Source: Clostridia bacterium | GTDB lineage: Bacteria; Bacillota; Clostridia; TANB77; CAG-508 | DNA: 64,000 nt | NCBI GenBank assembly: GCA_017510825.1 | Contig: JAFWMA010000005.1 | Location: 1 to 64,000, forward strand | Direction of reading: 5' to 3' | Part shown: positions 39,411-48,676 of the stretch, one piece after another | Numbering within the stretch: position 1 is the first letter of the stretch | How the letters are laid out: each line of letters starts with the position of its first letter | Program-made: the position numbers and the translations under genes | The notes under the pieces: model-generated | Database searches by the model: none | Told to the model about the DNA's origin: nothing | Seen by the model: the letters and a program-made list of their open reading frames with translations, nothing else

Positions 39411-42400
39411 ATGTTAGAATTAAAGGACATTAAAAAAGATTATGTTACAGGTGATGAAAAAGTCGAGGCTCTTAAAGGAGTAGACTTAAAATTTAGAGAA
39501 TCAGAATTTGTATCTATATTAGGCCAGAGTGGATGTGGTAAAACGACTCTTTTAAATATTATTGGTGGCCTTGATAGATATACTTCTGGAGATTTGATTA
39601 TTAATGGCAAGTCAACTAAAAAGTTTAAAGATAGAGATTGGGATGCTTATAGAAATTATAAGGTTGGTTTTGTTTTTCAAAATTATAATTTGATTGGACA
39701 TCAAACGATTTTATCTAATGTTGAGTTAGCTTTAACAATTGGAGGAGTGTCAAAAAAAGAGAGAAAGAGGAGAGCTATAAAAGCATTAGAAGAGGTTGGT
39801 TTGAAGGAACAAATACACAAAAAACCAAATCAACTGTCTGGTGGACAAATGCAAAGAGTTGCTATTGCAAGAGCTTTAGTTAACAATCCAGATATTATTT
39901 TAGCTGATGAGCCTACAGGTGCACTTGATACAAAAACTAGTGTGCAAGTAATGGAAATATTAAAGAGGATTTCTAAGGATAAACTTATTGTAATGGTAAC
40001 TCATAATCCTGAACTTGCAGAAAAGTATTCAAGTAGAATTATAAGGATTTTAGATGGAGTTATTACTGAGGATTCTAATCCAATAAAGAAAAATGAAAAA
40101 ATAAAAAATAAAGAGACAAACAAGATTGGCAGAGCATCAATGAGTTTATTTACTGCATTTAGGTTGAGTTTAAATAATCTTCTTACGAAAAAGGGAAGGA
40201 CGGTTTTAGTCTCTTTCGCTGGATCAATTGGTATTATTGGAATAGCTCTTGTTTTGTCAGTTTCTAATGGGTTTCAAGGATATGTTGATCATATACAGGA
40301 AGATACTTTAACTTCTTATCCATTAACAATTGCTCAGGAATCTAGCAATATATCTGCAATGCTTTTGTCAATGGCATCTGAGGATAAGAAAAGTGATGGC
40401 TCAAATGAAGTAAAAGAAGAGCAATATATTTCTAATGTTTTAGCAAATGTTAGTACAAATGATTTGCAGAGTTTTAAAAATTATGTGAATGATAATAAAG
40501 AAAAAATAAAAGGTGATGTTTCGTCAATTGAGTATTCATATAGTGTTGAACCTAATATTTATGCAAAAGATGCAACTGGAAAAGTTGCTAAACTTAATCC
40601 AAGTAATTTGTTTAATTCTCCAATGAGTTCTAGTTTTATGATGGGAGGAACATCTTTTTCATCAATTTATTCACAGATGATGGAAGATACAAATTTTTTA
40701 AATCAGTCTTATGATATGCTTGCTGGGCATTGGCCGGAAAAGTATAATGAAATGTTAATTGTTTTATCTGAGCCAAATAAAATATCCGATTTATTGGTTT
40801 ATTCACTTGGATTAAGAGATACTGAAGAGTTATCTAATATTGTTACAAAGGTAATGAGTGGAGAAAAAGTTGATGTAAATAATGAACCAATGACTTTTTC
40901 ATATGATGATTTAATGAATATTGAATTAAAGTTACTTATGCCTTCAGATATTTATAAGCATAATGATGAATATGATGTTTATGAAGATATGTCTAGTGAT
41001 GAAATATATATGGAGGATTTATATAGTAATGCTACTCCATTAAAAATAGTTGGTGTTGTAACTGCTAAGGAAGGGGTTACAACAATGGCATTAAGTCCAG
41101 GGGTTGCATATAGAAGTGATTTAGTTGATCATATAATTGATTATTCTTCTGATAAAGAGATTGTAAAGAAACAACTTGAGAATGATGAAGTTGATGTCTT
41201 TTCTGGTAATAGATTTGATAGCAAAAAAAATGGTGCAGATTTTGACATGTCGAGTTTGATAAGTATTGACATTAGTAAAATAAAAGATGCATTTAATATT
41301 GACATAGATCAAAAACAAATAGAAAGGGAAACTGCTGATTATATGAATCAAATATCAGATTCAATTACTGCTGATATTTCTCCTGCTAAAGGTGCATTTA
41401 CTGATAATTTAAATAGATTTTCGAATGAAATATTAGATTCATTACCTGATAATGTAAGTAATGTTAATGTTGAAGAGACGGTAAGTAGATATTTAAATAA
41501 AAGTGAACAATTAAGAACGTTTGCTTCATTGGAAGCAGAGTATGTAATTCCAAAAGAAACATTTAAATCAACTTATTCTGCACTTTTGAATGGACTAGTT
41601 CAAGCTTATGTTGGGGCATATAATTCTGCTGTTGAGGCAATTCAAGAAAGTGCTAAGTTGGCTAATAGTCTTGCCTTAGCTAATCAAAATGTGAATAATA
41701 CTACTGTGCCTAATACTACTGCAACTAATGCAATTGCGTCTAATACTACTGTAGCAAATAATACTATTCCACAAATTCCAACTATAGATATTCAAGCACA
41801 AATTGATGCAATGAAAAATGAAATAAAAAATAAAGTAGTTTCTGGATTTTTAGAAAGTGTAACAATTTTAGAAACTGAAGAAAAAATGGCGCAAGTAATG
41901 ACTGAAGCTAATATGAAAAAAACAATTTTAACAATGGTTGGGGAACTAACAGGAAATTTATCAATGCATTTTGCTTCTGCATATAATATGGATCCTAGTG
42001 TATTTGAAAAAATGTTTAATTTTAATTTTGGAGAAGAGCAAATTACAAGAATTGTATCAGCTATGATGAATAAAAATGATACAACTTTTAAATCTAATTT
42101 GATGAAATTAGGATATCAGGACAAGGAAGAACCAACATATATTTTGTTTTATTTTACAAGTTTTGATGGTAAGGAAAGATTTTTAGATTTTATTGATGAA
42201 TACAATGAAATGGTTAAAGAAGCGGGAGAAGATGATAAAGAAATACAATATACAGATACAACGGGAATATTGATGGGCTCAGTAAAAACAATAGTTAATG
42301 CTGTAACTTATGTTTTGATTGCATTTATTTCAATTTCATTAATTGTATCTTCAATAATGATAGGAATTATTACATATATTTCTGTTTATGAAAGAACCAA

Positions 42401-42707
42401 GGAGATTGGAATTTTAAGAGCCATGGGGGCTTCAAAGAGAAATATATCTTCAATTTTCAATGCTGAGACTTTTATTATAGGTCTACTTTCAGGATTATTT
42501 GGAATAGGTATTACTTATGCTTTAGTTCCTGCAATAAATATAGTATTACATCAATTTACAGGTAATATTCCTTTAGATGTAGTTTTATATGCTGGAAATG
42601 CTGTGATATTAATAGTTTTAAGTATTATTTTAACATTAATAGGTGGATTAATTCCTGCTAGGGCAGCGTCAAAGCGTGATCCAGTTATAGCATTAAGGAC
42701 AGAATAA
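39411..42707 (+). CDS. ABC transporter, ATPase-permease fusion of the MacB/FtsX type
   Basis: 1098 residues; GAAAGGAAT precedes the ATG. Residues 1-230 are an ATPase of the LolD/MacB family: Walker A GQSGCGKTTLL (38-48), signature LSGGQMQR and Walker B IILADEPTGALD. A membrane helix near 265-285 starts the FtsX-like permease. A very large extracellular region of about 650 residues follows, including an Asn/Thr linker (NNTTVPNTTATNAIASNTT), and three membrane helices lie at the C-terminus (YVLIAFISISLIVSSIMIGI onward) with ERTKEIGILRAMGASKRNI. This family moves substrates or drives envelope processes mechanically rather than importing nutrients; antimicrobial-peptide export or sensing is possible. 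Monocistronic. Confidence 0.88.
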   Translation: MLELKDIKKDYVTGDEKVEALKGVDLKFRESEFVSILGQSGCGKTTLLNIIGGLDRYTSGDLIINGKSTKKFKDRDWDAYRNYKVGFVFQNYNLIGHQTILSNVELALTIGGVSKKERKRRAIKALEEVGLKEQIHKKPNQLSGGQMQRVAIARALVNNPDIILADEPTGALDTKTSVQVMEILKRISKDKLIVMVTHNPELAEKYSSRIIRILDGVITEDSNPIKKNEKIKNKETNKIGRASMSLFTAFRLSLNNLLTKKGRTVLVSFAGSIGIIGIALVLSVSNGFQGYVDHIQEDTLTSYPLTIAQESSNISAMLLSMASEDKKSDGSNEVKEEQYISNVLANVSTNDLQSFKNYVNDNKEKIKGDVSSIEYSYSVEPNIYAKDATGKVAKLNPSNLFNSPMSSSFMMGGTSFSSIYSQMMEDTNFLNQSYDMLAGHWPEKYNEMLIVLSEPNKISDLLVYSLGLRDTEELSNIVTKVMSGEKVDVNNEPMTFSYDDLMNIELKLLMPSDIYKHNDEYDVYEDMSSDEIYMEDLYSNATPLKIVGVVTAKEGVTTMALSPGVAYRSDLVDHIIDYSSDKEIVKKQLENDEVDVFSGNRFDSKKNGADFDMSSLISIDISKIKDAFNIDIDQKQIERETADYMNQISDSITADISPAKGAFTDNLNRFSNEILDSLPDNVSNVNVEETVSRYLNKSEQLRTFASLEAEYVIPKETFKSTYSALLNGLVQAYVGAYNSAVEAIQESAKLANSLALANQNVNNTTVPNTTATNAIASNTTVANNTIPQIPTIDIQAQIDAMKNEIKNKVVSGFLESVTILETEEKMAQVMTEANMKKTILTMVGELTGNLSMHFASAYNMDPSVFEKMFNFNFGEEQITRIVSAMMNKNDTTFKSNLMKLGYQDKEEPTYILFYFTSFDGKERFLDFIDEYNEMVKEAGEDDKEIQYTDTTGILMGSVKTIVNAVTYVLIAFISISLIVSSIMIGIITYISVYERTKEIGILRAMGASKRNISSIFNAETFIIGLLSGLFGIGITYALVPAINIVLHQFTGNIPLDVVLYAGNAVILIVLSIILTLIGGLIPARAASKRDPVIALRTE

Positions 42708-42775
42708 GTTGATTTTGTTTTGAAATAGTGATATAATTGATATATCTATTTGTATTTAGCGTGAAGGGAACGGAA

Positions 42776-43273
42776 ATGTCATATGTTAGTGACCTTAGGA
42801 AAATGGTGGGAAATTTTCCACTTCAACTTCCTGGTACAGGAGTTGTACTTTGGAGGAAGAATAATTTTGGAGAAGTTGAAATTCTTCTTCAGCTTAGACA
42901 GGATAATAATAAATTTGGCTTACTTGGAGGTGGAATAGAGTTAAACGAAACATATGAACAGTGTGCAATAAGAGAGATACAAGAGGAATCTGGAATTGAA
43001 TTTTCAGTTCAAGACCTTGAGTTGAAAGGGGTCTATGCAGGTCCGAATCATGTAACAGTTTTACCAAATGGTGACGTAATACATCATACTGTTGTAGTAT
43101 ATACGATTTATTACTATGGTACAATGGTGTTTGGACATAGTTTTTCAGAAACAACGGATTTGAGTTGGTTCACTATTGGAAAACTTAGAGAGATGCTACA
43201 GGAAACACCGGAAGTTTTCTTTAAGAACAATGTTCCTATAATTTGGGATGTTGCTTATAAGTATTTTGAGTAA
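42776..43273 (+). CDS. Nudix hydrolase
   Basis: 165 residues from ATG 42776, preceded by GTGAAGGGAACGG; upstream in-frame starts lack a ribosome binding site. The complete Nudix box is present: GGGIELNETYEQCAIREIQE then ESGI, with the REUXEE core that binds metal. The protein hydrolyses a nucleoside-diphosphate-linked compound; the substrate cannot be told. It follows the ABC transporter by 68 bases. Confidence 0.9.
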   Translation: MSYVSDLRKMVGNFPLQLPGTGVVLWRKNNFGEVEILLQLRQDNNKFGLLGGGIELNETYEQCAIREIQEESGIEFSVQDLELKGVYAGPNHVTVLPNGDVIHHTVVVYTIYYYGTMVFGHSFSETTDLSWFTIGKLREMLQETPEVFFKNNVPIIWDVAYKYFE

Positions 43274-43274
43274 A

Positions 43275-43316
43275 ATAGAAAAAGGAGGGGTGTCAAACTC
43301 TTCCTTTTTCTATTAA
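43275..43316 (+). terminator. Terminator after the Nudix gene
   Basis: A 12-bp stem ATAGAAAAAGGA / TCCTTTTTCTAT encloses a 15-base loop. The T run is inside the stem's 3' arm rather than after it, so efficiency is uncertain. Confidence 0.55.
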
Positions 43317-43462
43317 TTGGAAATTCTGGTATAATAAATTTTTATTTCATATTTACATATTGTGTATATTTTTTTGCTATGGTATAATAATACAAATAGA
43401 AGAGTAAGTTTATGATTAATTTATTTTATAGAAAAGGAAAGGAATTAAGTTAAAAAGATTTG

Positions 43463-43611
43463 TTATATAATAGTAAAATTTTACTTTCTAATTTATATAA
43501 AATCTTGATGTGACTATTTTTTATTATATAAAATTTATCACAGATGAACAATTAAACGCGGACTTCAAAAAATAAAAGTTTTTTGTAGAACTGGTAATGT
43601 TGCTATTGTTC
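43463..43611 (+). repeat. 149-nt structured repeat, copy 2
   Basis: The most diverged copy. It keeps the exact length, the GAACAATTAAACGCGGAC core and the terminal ATTGTTC. The second stem has changed from GCG/CGC to GTG/CAC, a compensatory change. It ends 20 bases before the SGNH-hydrolase start codon. Confidence 0.75.
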
Positions 43612-43631
43612 TTTAACTTTATTTATGAATT

Positions 43632-45896
43632 ATGACAAAAGCTAAAAAGTTTTTATGTTTTATGATGTTTTTGATCTTAATGATGTATATGCTATTACCA
43701 ATGACAGTCTTTTCAAAAGTAAGTAATTATTTGGCAACTGGAGATAGCATTGCTTATGGATATGGTTTACCCAATATTGCAATTCAGAGTTATCCACAGA
43801 TAGTTAGAAATAAACTCGGGGTAGATTTATCAAATTTTAAGAATTTATCTGTTTCTGGTATGACTTGTCAAGAATATTATAGTACTATTCAAACTAGTGA
43901 ATATAAAACAGCGATACAAAATGCAGATTTAATGACTGTTTCAATTGGATCAAATGAGATGCTTGAGCTTATTACAGGTGCATTGTCTGAGGTAACTGGA
44001 ATTCCAGCAAATGATCCGGCTTTTTTGCAAAAGGTTAAACAAGTATTTAATGAAGCATCATTAGTAAAAAAATACGAAATGGCAACAGCTATATATAATT
44101 TTTTTACTAGTCAAGAAACTAAGGTTAAATTAAATCAAAGTTTAAATACTTATACTGAGTATTGGGATAAATCTGTTAAATATATTAAGAGTATTAATAA
44201 CAATATAAATATTATTGCAACTGAGTTTTATAATCCATATTATGAAATACAAATTGCAACATTTGATTTAAGTGGTTTTATTGATGAATGGATAGTTAAA
44301 ATGAATAGTGTATTAAATTCGAGAAGTAATGGCGAGACGGATTATAAAGTTGCTAAAATATACAATGCATTTAATACAACCAATCCTAGACTTACTAATG
44401 TTGACATTAATTTATCACTAACTAATATGAATATTGAGCTAGATCCACATCCAAATGTAGCAGGACATGAAATGATTGCTTCAAAAGTGATGGATGCATA
44501 TTATACAATAAAAGAAACTAAGAAAAATATTTCGGAGTTGTTTATTTCAGAAATTAAAGATCAGGTTTATTCAGGTAATGAAATTCGACCTTCTATAACA
44601 GTAAAAGATGGAAATAAAATTCTTGTTGAAAATACTGATTATACTGTAATTTATATTAATAATGTTAATGTTGGAGAAGCTAAGGTTAATATTGTTGGAA
44701 TTGGTAATTATTCGGGTAATGTAGTAAAAACATTTAACATTAAAGAACAGCAAATTCAGAAGAAGTCTATTGTAAATTTATCATTTTCTAACATAGAAAA
44801 TCAAATATATATAGGAACTGAAATTAAACCAGATATTGAAATAAAAGACGGCAATAAAGTATTAGCTAAAAATAGAGATTATGAAGTAGTTTACAAAAAT
44901 AATATAAATGTTGGAAATGCTAGTATGATAGTAAGAGGTGTTGGAAGTTATGAAGGGACTGTTAGCAAAGAATTTTCTATAATTCCGAAAAATATAATTG
45001 GGGCTACTATAGCTGAAATTCAAGATCAACAATTTACAGGTAGTGAAATTAAACCTGTGGTTGTTGTTTATGATGGATCAGCTAAATTAATTGAGAATAA
45101 GGATTATAAATTATCTTTTAATAATAATGTACAAGTTGGCACAGCGACGGTTTTGATTTCAGGAATGAATAACTATAATGGAGAGATTAGTAAAAATTTT
45201 AATATTATTCAAAATCTAGAACCAAATAAAAAAGATATATCTCAAGTTCAATGTTCAGAAATTGAAAGCAAAATTTATACTGGAAAGCTAATAACACCTG
45301 AAGTTATTTTAGTAGATAGTGAAAAGATACTGATAAAAGATGTTGATTATAAAATAAATTATGAAAACAATATTGATGTTGGAACAGGGAGAGCAATAAT
45401 AACTGGTATTGGAGTTTATGCTGGTTCAGTTGTAAAGAACTTTAGTATTGTAAAAAAAGATGTTAATCATACATATATTGAGGATATACCAGATCAAGTA
45501 TTTGAGGGAAAAGATATTAGACCGGTTGTAACAATTACGAATGATAAAATAAAATTAACAGAAGGAATTGATTATACTGTTGAATATGTGGATAATAATA
45601 AAGTTGGAACTGCACGAATAGTGATAAATGGAATTAACAATTTTACTGGAGTAATGGTAAAGTCATTTAATATCGTTCAGCCTGAGATTCCACCTAAAGA
45701 TGATATTCCTCAAAAGAGAGATACTGTAGATCCACAAAATAGGGATGAAAAAAATATTGCTGAAGTTGATGCTACAGTTAGTAACAAACCAATTCCTCAA
45801 ACGGGGCAAAGTATGATTATAGGTAGTTTAATAGCTGGTAGTATTATTGTTTTAATTGGGTTAAGAATTTGGTTAAAAAAGTATAAAAATATATAA
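43632..45896 (+). CDS. Secreted SGNH/GDSL hydrolase with five Ig-like repeats and PQTG anchor
   Basis: 754 residues. Residues 1-28 are a signal peptide. The SGNH hydrolase domain (about 30-300) shows block I LATGDSIAYGYG (Ser39), block II LSVSGMTCQEYY, block III SIGSNEML and block V DPHPNVAGHEM. From about 305 to 690 five repeats of about 75-80 residues follow, each with a pattern of DQVYSGNEIRPSITV, DYTVIYINNVNVG and GIGNYSG...KTFNI. The C-terminus has IPQTGQ, a membrane helix and KKYKNI, a sortase-like anchor. It is probably a wall-anchored esterase or acetylesterase acting on glycans. No clear ribosome binding site precedes the ATG; the structured repeat sits immediately upstream. Confidence 0.87.
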   Translation: MTKAKKFLCFMMFLILMMYMLLPMTVFSKVSNYLATGDSIAYGYGLPNIAIQSYPQIVRNKLGVDLSNFKNLSVSGMTCQEYYSTIQTSEYKTAIQNADLMTVSIGSNEMLELITGALSEVTGIPANDPAFLQKVKQVFNEASLVKKYEMATAIYNFFTSQETKVKLNQSLNTYTEYWDKSVKYIKSINNNINIIATEFYNPYYEIQIATFDLSGFIDEWIVKMNSVLNSRSNGETDYKVAKIYNAFNTTNPRLTNVDINLSLTNMNIELDPHPNVAGHEMIASKVMDAYYTIKETKKNISELFISEIKDQVYSGNEIRPSITVKDGNKILVENTDYTVIYINNVNVGEAKVNIVGIGNYSGNVVKTFNIKEQQIQKKSIVNLSFSNIENQIYIGTEIKPDIEIKDGNKVLAKNRDYEVVYKNNINVGNASMIVRGVGSYEGTVSKEFSIIPKNIIGATIAEIQDQQFTGSEIKPVVVVYDGSAKLIENKDYKLSFNNNVQVGTATVLISGMNNYNGEISKNFNIIQNLEPNKKDISQVQCSEIESKIYTGKLITPEVILVDSEKILIKDVDYKINYENNIDVGTGRAIITGIGVYAGSVVKNFSIVKKDVNHTYIEDIPDQVFEGKDIRPVVTITNDKIKLTEGIDYTVEYVDNNKVGTARIVINGINNFTGVMVKSFNIVQPEIPPKDDIPQKRDTVDPQNRDEKNIAEVDATVSNKPIPQTGQSMIIGSLIAGSIIVLIGLRIWLKKYKNI

Positions 45897-45911
45897 GTGT
45901 ATAGAGTTACA

Positions 45912-45944
45912 AAGGAGAATTTACTTATTAGTGAATTCTTTTTT
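45912..45944 (+). terminator. Rho-independent terminator after the SGNH hydrolase gene
   Basis: AGAATTTAC pairs with GTGAATTCT (one G-T pair), loop TTATTA, followed by TTTTT. Confidence 0.65.
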
Positions 45945-46053
45945 GTAGTAATAGAAATATTATTTACTTATTAAATGGAGTTAATCTAGGATTAGTTATG
46001 TAAACAAAATACAACCTACAATAGTAAAAGTACGATATTTTTGTGTTATTTGC

Positions 46054-46082
46054 TTGATTTTATGTAGAGTATGTAGTAAAAT
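46054..46082 (+). promoter_or_regulatory. Promoter of the tandem zeta-like toxin-antitoxin operon
   Basis: TTGATT, 17-base spacer, TAAAAT, 30 bases before the first small ORF. Confidence 0.6.
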
Positions 46083-46112
46083 AGTATTTGATTAGGGATT
46101 ATAGGAGATAAT

Positions 46113-46298
46113 ATGAAAGAAAACATAGAGTTAGAAGTTTCGTTAGAAGTTATTATGTCTAAGATAGCAGATGCTATATTTAAATTGACAAGTGCTCCAA
46201 ATGAAAATAATGAAAAAGAATTAAGAAAGCTAATAGATATTCAGGAAAAAGCATATCAAGGTGATGGTGATATGGTTAGTAAGATTCTACATAGTTAA
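46113..46298 (+). CDS. Small epsilon-like antitoxin candidate, first copy
   Basis: 61 residues; AGGAG lies eight bases before the ATG. It is entirely helical and charged (SLEVIMSKIADAIFKL, ENNEKELRKLIDIQEKAYQG). It resembles the small ORF at 47358 in layout: a short helical start, a charged helix with LR/LKEKID, then YQGDG or YKGNE and a C-terminal KIL. Each sits directly upstream of a zeta-like kinase, the order of epsilon-zeta modules, so an antitoxin role is inferred from position. It is shorter than classical epsilon (about 90 residues). Confidence 0.65.
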   Translation: MKENIELEVSLEVIMSKIADAIFKLTSAPNENNEKELRKLIDIQEKAYQGDGDMVSKILHS

Positions 46299-46339
46299 AA
46301 CGATGTGTATTGAAATTAATAAGTAGGAAAGGACGAAAA

Positions 46340-47329
46340 ATGGAGAAAAGAGTTATATCACATGAAGTCTTAAAGAGTGTTTTGCCCCAAATGCCTAAAA
46401 TGATAATAAATATGTTGCCAGATACTCCTGAAAATTTGTTAAAATATGCAGAGAGAGTAAAGCAAATTAGTTTTTCTTCTAGTATAAAAGACGAAGAAAT
46501 TAAGAAGTTAATGAAAAAGTATTTATTGAGTGATGAAGAATATTTGAAAACTTTTTTTTATGTTATGGCTTTAACTTTTTATAATAAAAAACCTGTTGAT
46601 AAGCCGGAAATTGCAGTAATAGTTGCGCAAACAGGTAGTGGCAAAAGTCATTTAACTGCGAAGTTATTAAGGAGGAATAGTAATTTTGTATTCATAGATT
46701 CGGATAAGTATAAACATTTTAGATTTGATGCGAAAATGATAGCAAATGAGTATCAAGTATTGTATCCTTTTTTGACTGGGCCAGATGCATATGATCATGC
46801 TGATAATTTGTATAAATACGCAATAGAAAATAGATATAATGTAATTAAAGAAACTGCTCCATCTCCAAATAAAGATTTACTTGGATTTAAAATTGACAGA
46901 AAATATAAAATTTCAGTACATATTTTAGCTGTAGGCAATTTGAATAGTCTTTTGTCTATTCATGAGAGATATGAATTGCAGATTTTAAGTGGATTGAAAA
47001 CTGCTAAACTTACACCAATAATTAGACACAATGAATCATACAATGTGTTGTTAGAATGTGTTAAGCAATTAATAGATAATAATAATTATGATGAATTATT
47101 TGTATATACTAGAGGAAAAATTGAAGATGATTTTAACCCGATAAAGATTTATCCATCATCTAAATATAGTAATCCTATTGATGCAATAGAATCTGCAAGG
47201 ATTGATGATAATAATATTACAAAACAGGAATTCAATCATAGAAATAAATTGATTATTGAAAAAATGGATAATAGGAAAGCTTTAAAAGAAAATTATGAGC
47301 AAGTAGAAGAATTAAAAAAATATATTTAA
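46340..47329 (+). CDS. Zeta-toxin-like P-loop kinase, first copy
   Basis: 329 residues from ATG 46340, preceded by AGGAAAGGA; the ORF can be read from 46310 but without a site. P-loop AQTGSGKS at residues 96-103, then FVFIDSDKYKHFRFDA, which corresponds to the DxD/HP region of zeta toxins, and NVIKETAPSP. These are the features of zeta/PezT-type kinases that phosphorylate UDP-N-acetylglucosamine and block wall synthesis. An N-terminal helical region of about 85 residues precedes the kinase core. The paralogue at 47568 shares the same architecture. Classical zeta has PGSGKT rather than TGSGKS, so substrate may differ. Confidence 0.75.
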   Translation: MEKRVISHEVLKSVLPQMPKMIINMLPDTPENLLKYAERVKQISFSSSIKDEEIKKLMKKYLLSDEEYLKTFFYVMALTFYNKKPVDKPEIAVIVAQTGSGKSHLTAKLLRRNSNFVFIDSDKYKHFRFDAKMIANEYQVLYPFLTGPDAYDHADNLYKYAIENRYNVIKETAPSPNKDLLGFKIDRKYKISVHILAVGNLNSLLSIHERYELQILSGLKTAKLTPIIRHNESYNVLLECVKQLIDNNNYDELFVYTRGKIEDDFNPIKIYPSSKYSNPIDAIESARIDDNNITKQEFNHRNKLIIEKMDNRKALKENYEQVEELKKYI

Positions 47330-47357
47330 AATTAGTATAGTGAAAAGGAGAATTTTT

Positions 47358-47564
47358 ATGTTAGAAAGTTCAGTTAAAGAAAAAGCAATGAATATGCTTT
47401 TGGATGAGTTATCTGGATTAATGGATGAGCTAATGTATACTAATGATGAAAATGAATCTGTTGTATTAAAGGAAAAAATTGATTTGCTAGAGAAAATGAA
47501 GGAGGAAGTGTACAAAGGAAATGAGAGAATAATTAATAAAATATTGAAAGCAGGTGACGATTAA
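47358..47564 (+). CDS. Small epsilon-like antitoxin candidate, second copy
   Basis: 68 residues from ATG 47358, eight bases after AAAAGGAGA. Helical and acidic (MNMLLDELSGLMDELMYTND, LKEKIDLLEKMKEEVYKG). It is distantly similar to the small ORF at 46113. Its stop is 3 bases from the start of the second zeta-like gene, implying tight translational coupling of the pair. Confidence 0.65.
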   Translation: MLESSVKEKAMNMLLDELSGLMDELMYTNDENESVVLKEKIDLLEKMKEEVYKGNERIINKILKAGDD

Positions 47565-47567
47565 AAT

Positions 47568-48659
47568 ATGGGAAATAATAAACAGAGACGTAGTATTGAT
47601 GAGGAAACTATAGATAAAGTGGTTTCAAATTTTAGCAGAGATTTTATTGAAAAAATTCCAGGAGATCCTAGGAAAACTGCTAGAAGTTATGCCAAAAGAA
47701 TTGTTGAACCTTATTTTTCACCATCAATTAGTGAAGATTTAAGAAAGATGATGTTGGAATATAGACTTTCTGATGAAGACTATTTAAAAACTTTTTTTAA
47801 GATTTTTTCTCATACGTATTATGGGAAAGATGTTAGTGATAATCCAAGAGCTTTTATTTTATTGTCACAAACAGGTGGAGGAAAATCAAATCTTAGAGAA
47901 AGAATTTTGAGAGAAAATCCTAATGTTGTACTATTAGATTCAGATAGTTATAAACGATTTAGACCTGATAGTATGAAAATTCAACAACAATATCCACAGT
48001 TTTATGGAGCTTTAACAGGTATAGATTCTTATGATCATCTGGAGAATATTTCTAGATATACAATGCAAAATGGATATGATTTTTTGATTGAAAGTGCTCC
48101 TTCAGTCAGTCAAGGAGTAATAGGAGTTAATTTAGTTGAATTAGAACAATTGGATTATGGTATAGATTATGATGCACTAGCTATAGGGGATGTGGTAAGT
48201 CAAATGGCAGTTCATAAAAGATACGAAGAAATGTTAAGAGATGATTTACTTAGAGATTCTGCGAAATTAACTGATATTGATAGGCATAATGATTCTTATT
48301 CTGCTGTTGTGCTTGTATTACAAAATTCTTCTTCGAATTCTAAAATTGTAGTATATAGAAGGGGTACAGATATGGAAGACAGAGTTCCGCAAGTAATTGA
48401 ATCGGATGATGCTAAGGAAAGTAAAATTGAAACTCTTGAAGAGTATAGGAGAAGGAGTAATGAAGAGTATTTAACATCACATCAATTTGCTCGTGACTAT
48501 AATGAAGTTAAGAGAATGATGGATGAAAGACAAGCACCTGAAATACAAAGGGTACAATTAGAAAGTGTATTACAGAATGCTAAATTAAGAGCTACTCAAA
48601 TTAATAGTAATCAAATTTGTAATATTGAAACAGAAATTGAAGAAGATATTGATTTTTAA
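47568..48659 (+). CDS. Zeta-toxin-like P-loop kinase, second copy
   Basis: 363 residues. P-loop SQTGGGKS at residues 100-107, then VVLLDSDSYKRFRPD and FLIESAPSVSQG; the flanking regions LSDEDYLKTFF, ALTGIDSYDHLENI, AVHKRYEEML and KLTDIDRHNDSY align with LSDEEYLKTFF, FLTGPDAYDHADNL, SIHERYELQI and KLTPIIRHNESY of the first copy. The C-terminus is longer and strongly charged. The duplication is old, as the two proteins are well diverged. No ribosome binding site of its own is clear, consistent with coupling to the upstream small ORF. Confidence 0.75.
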   Translation: MGNNKQRRSIDEETIDKVVSNFSRDFIEKIPGDPRKTARSYAKRIVEPYFSPSISEDLRKMMLEYRLSDEDYLKTFFKIFSHTYYGKDVSDNPRAFILLSQTGGGKSNLRERILRENPNVVLLDSDSYKRFRPDSMKIQQQYPQFYGALTGIDSYDHLENISRYTMQNGYDFLIESAPSVSQGVIGVNLVELEQLDYGIDYDALAIGDVVSQMAVHKRYEEMLRDDLLRDSAKLTDIDRHNDSYSAVVLVLQNSSSNSKIVVYRRGTDMEDRVPQVIESDDAKESKIETLEEYRRRSNEEYLTSHQFARDYNEVKRMMDERQAPEIQRVQLESVLQNAKLRATQINSNQICNIETEIEEDIDF

Positions 48660-48676
48660 AGAGGAGAGAATAGGAA

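Noticed and set aside
44540..45690. Possible CRISPR-like array
   Set aside because: The periodic similarity is of coding origin (five Ig-like protein repeats); units are long and diverged, with no identical direct repeats or spacers.
46113..48659. Tandem P-loop kinases as phage defence genes
   Set aside because: Nothing beyond the zeta-like fold and small ORF supports a defence role; no nuclease, helicase or other defence gene is adjacent.
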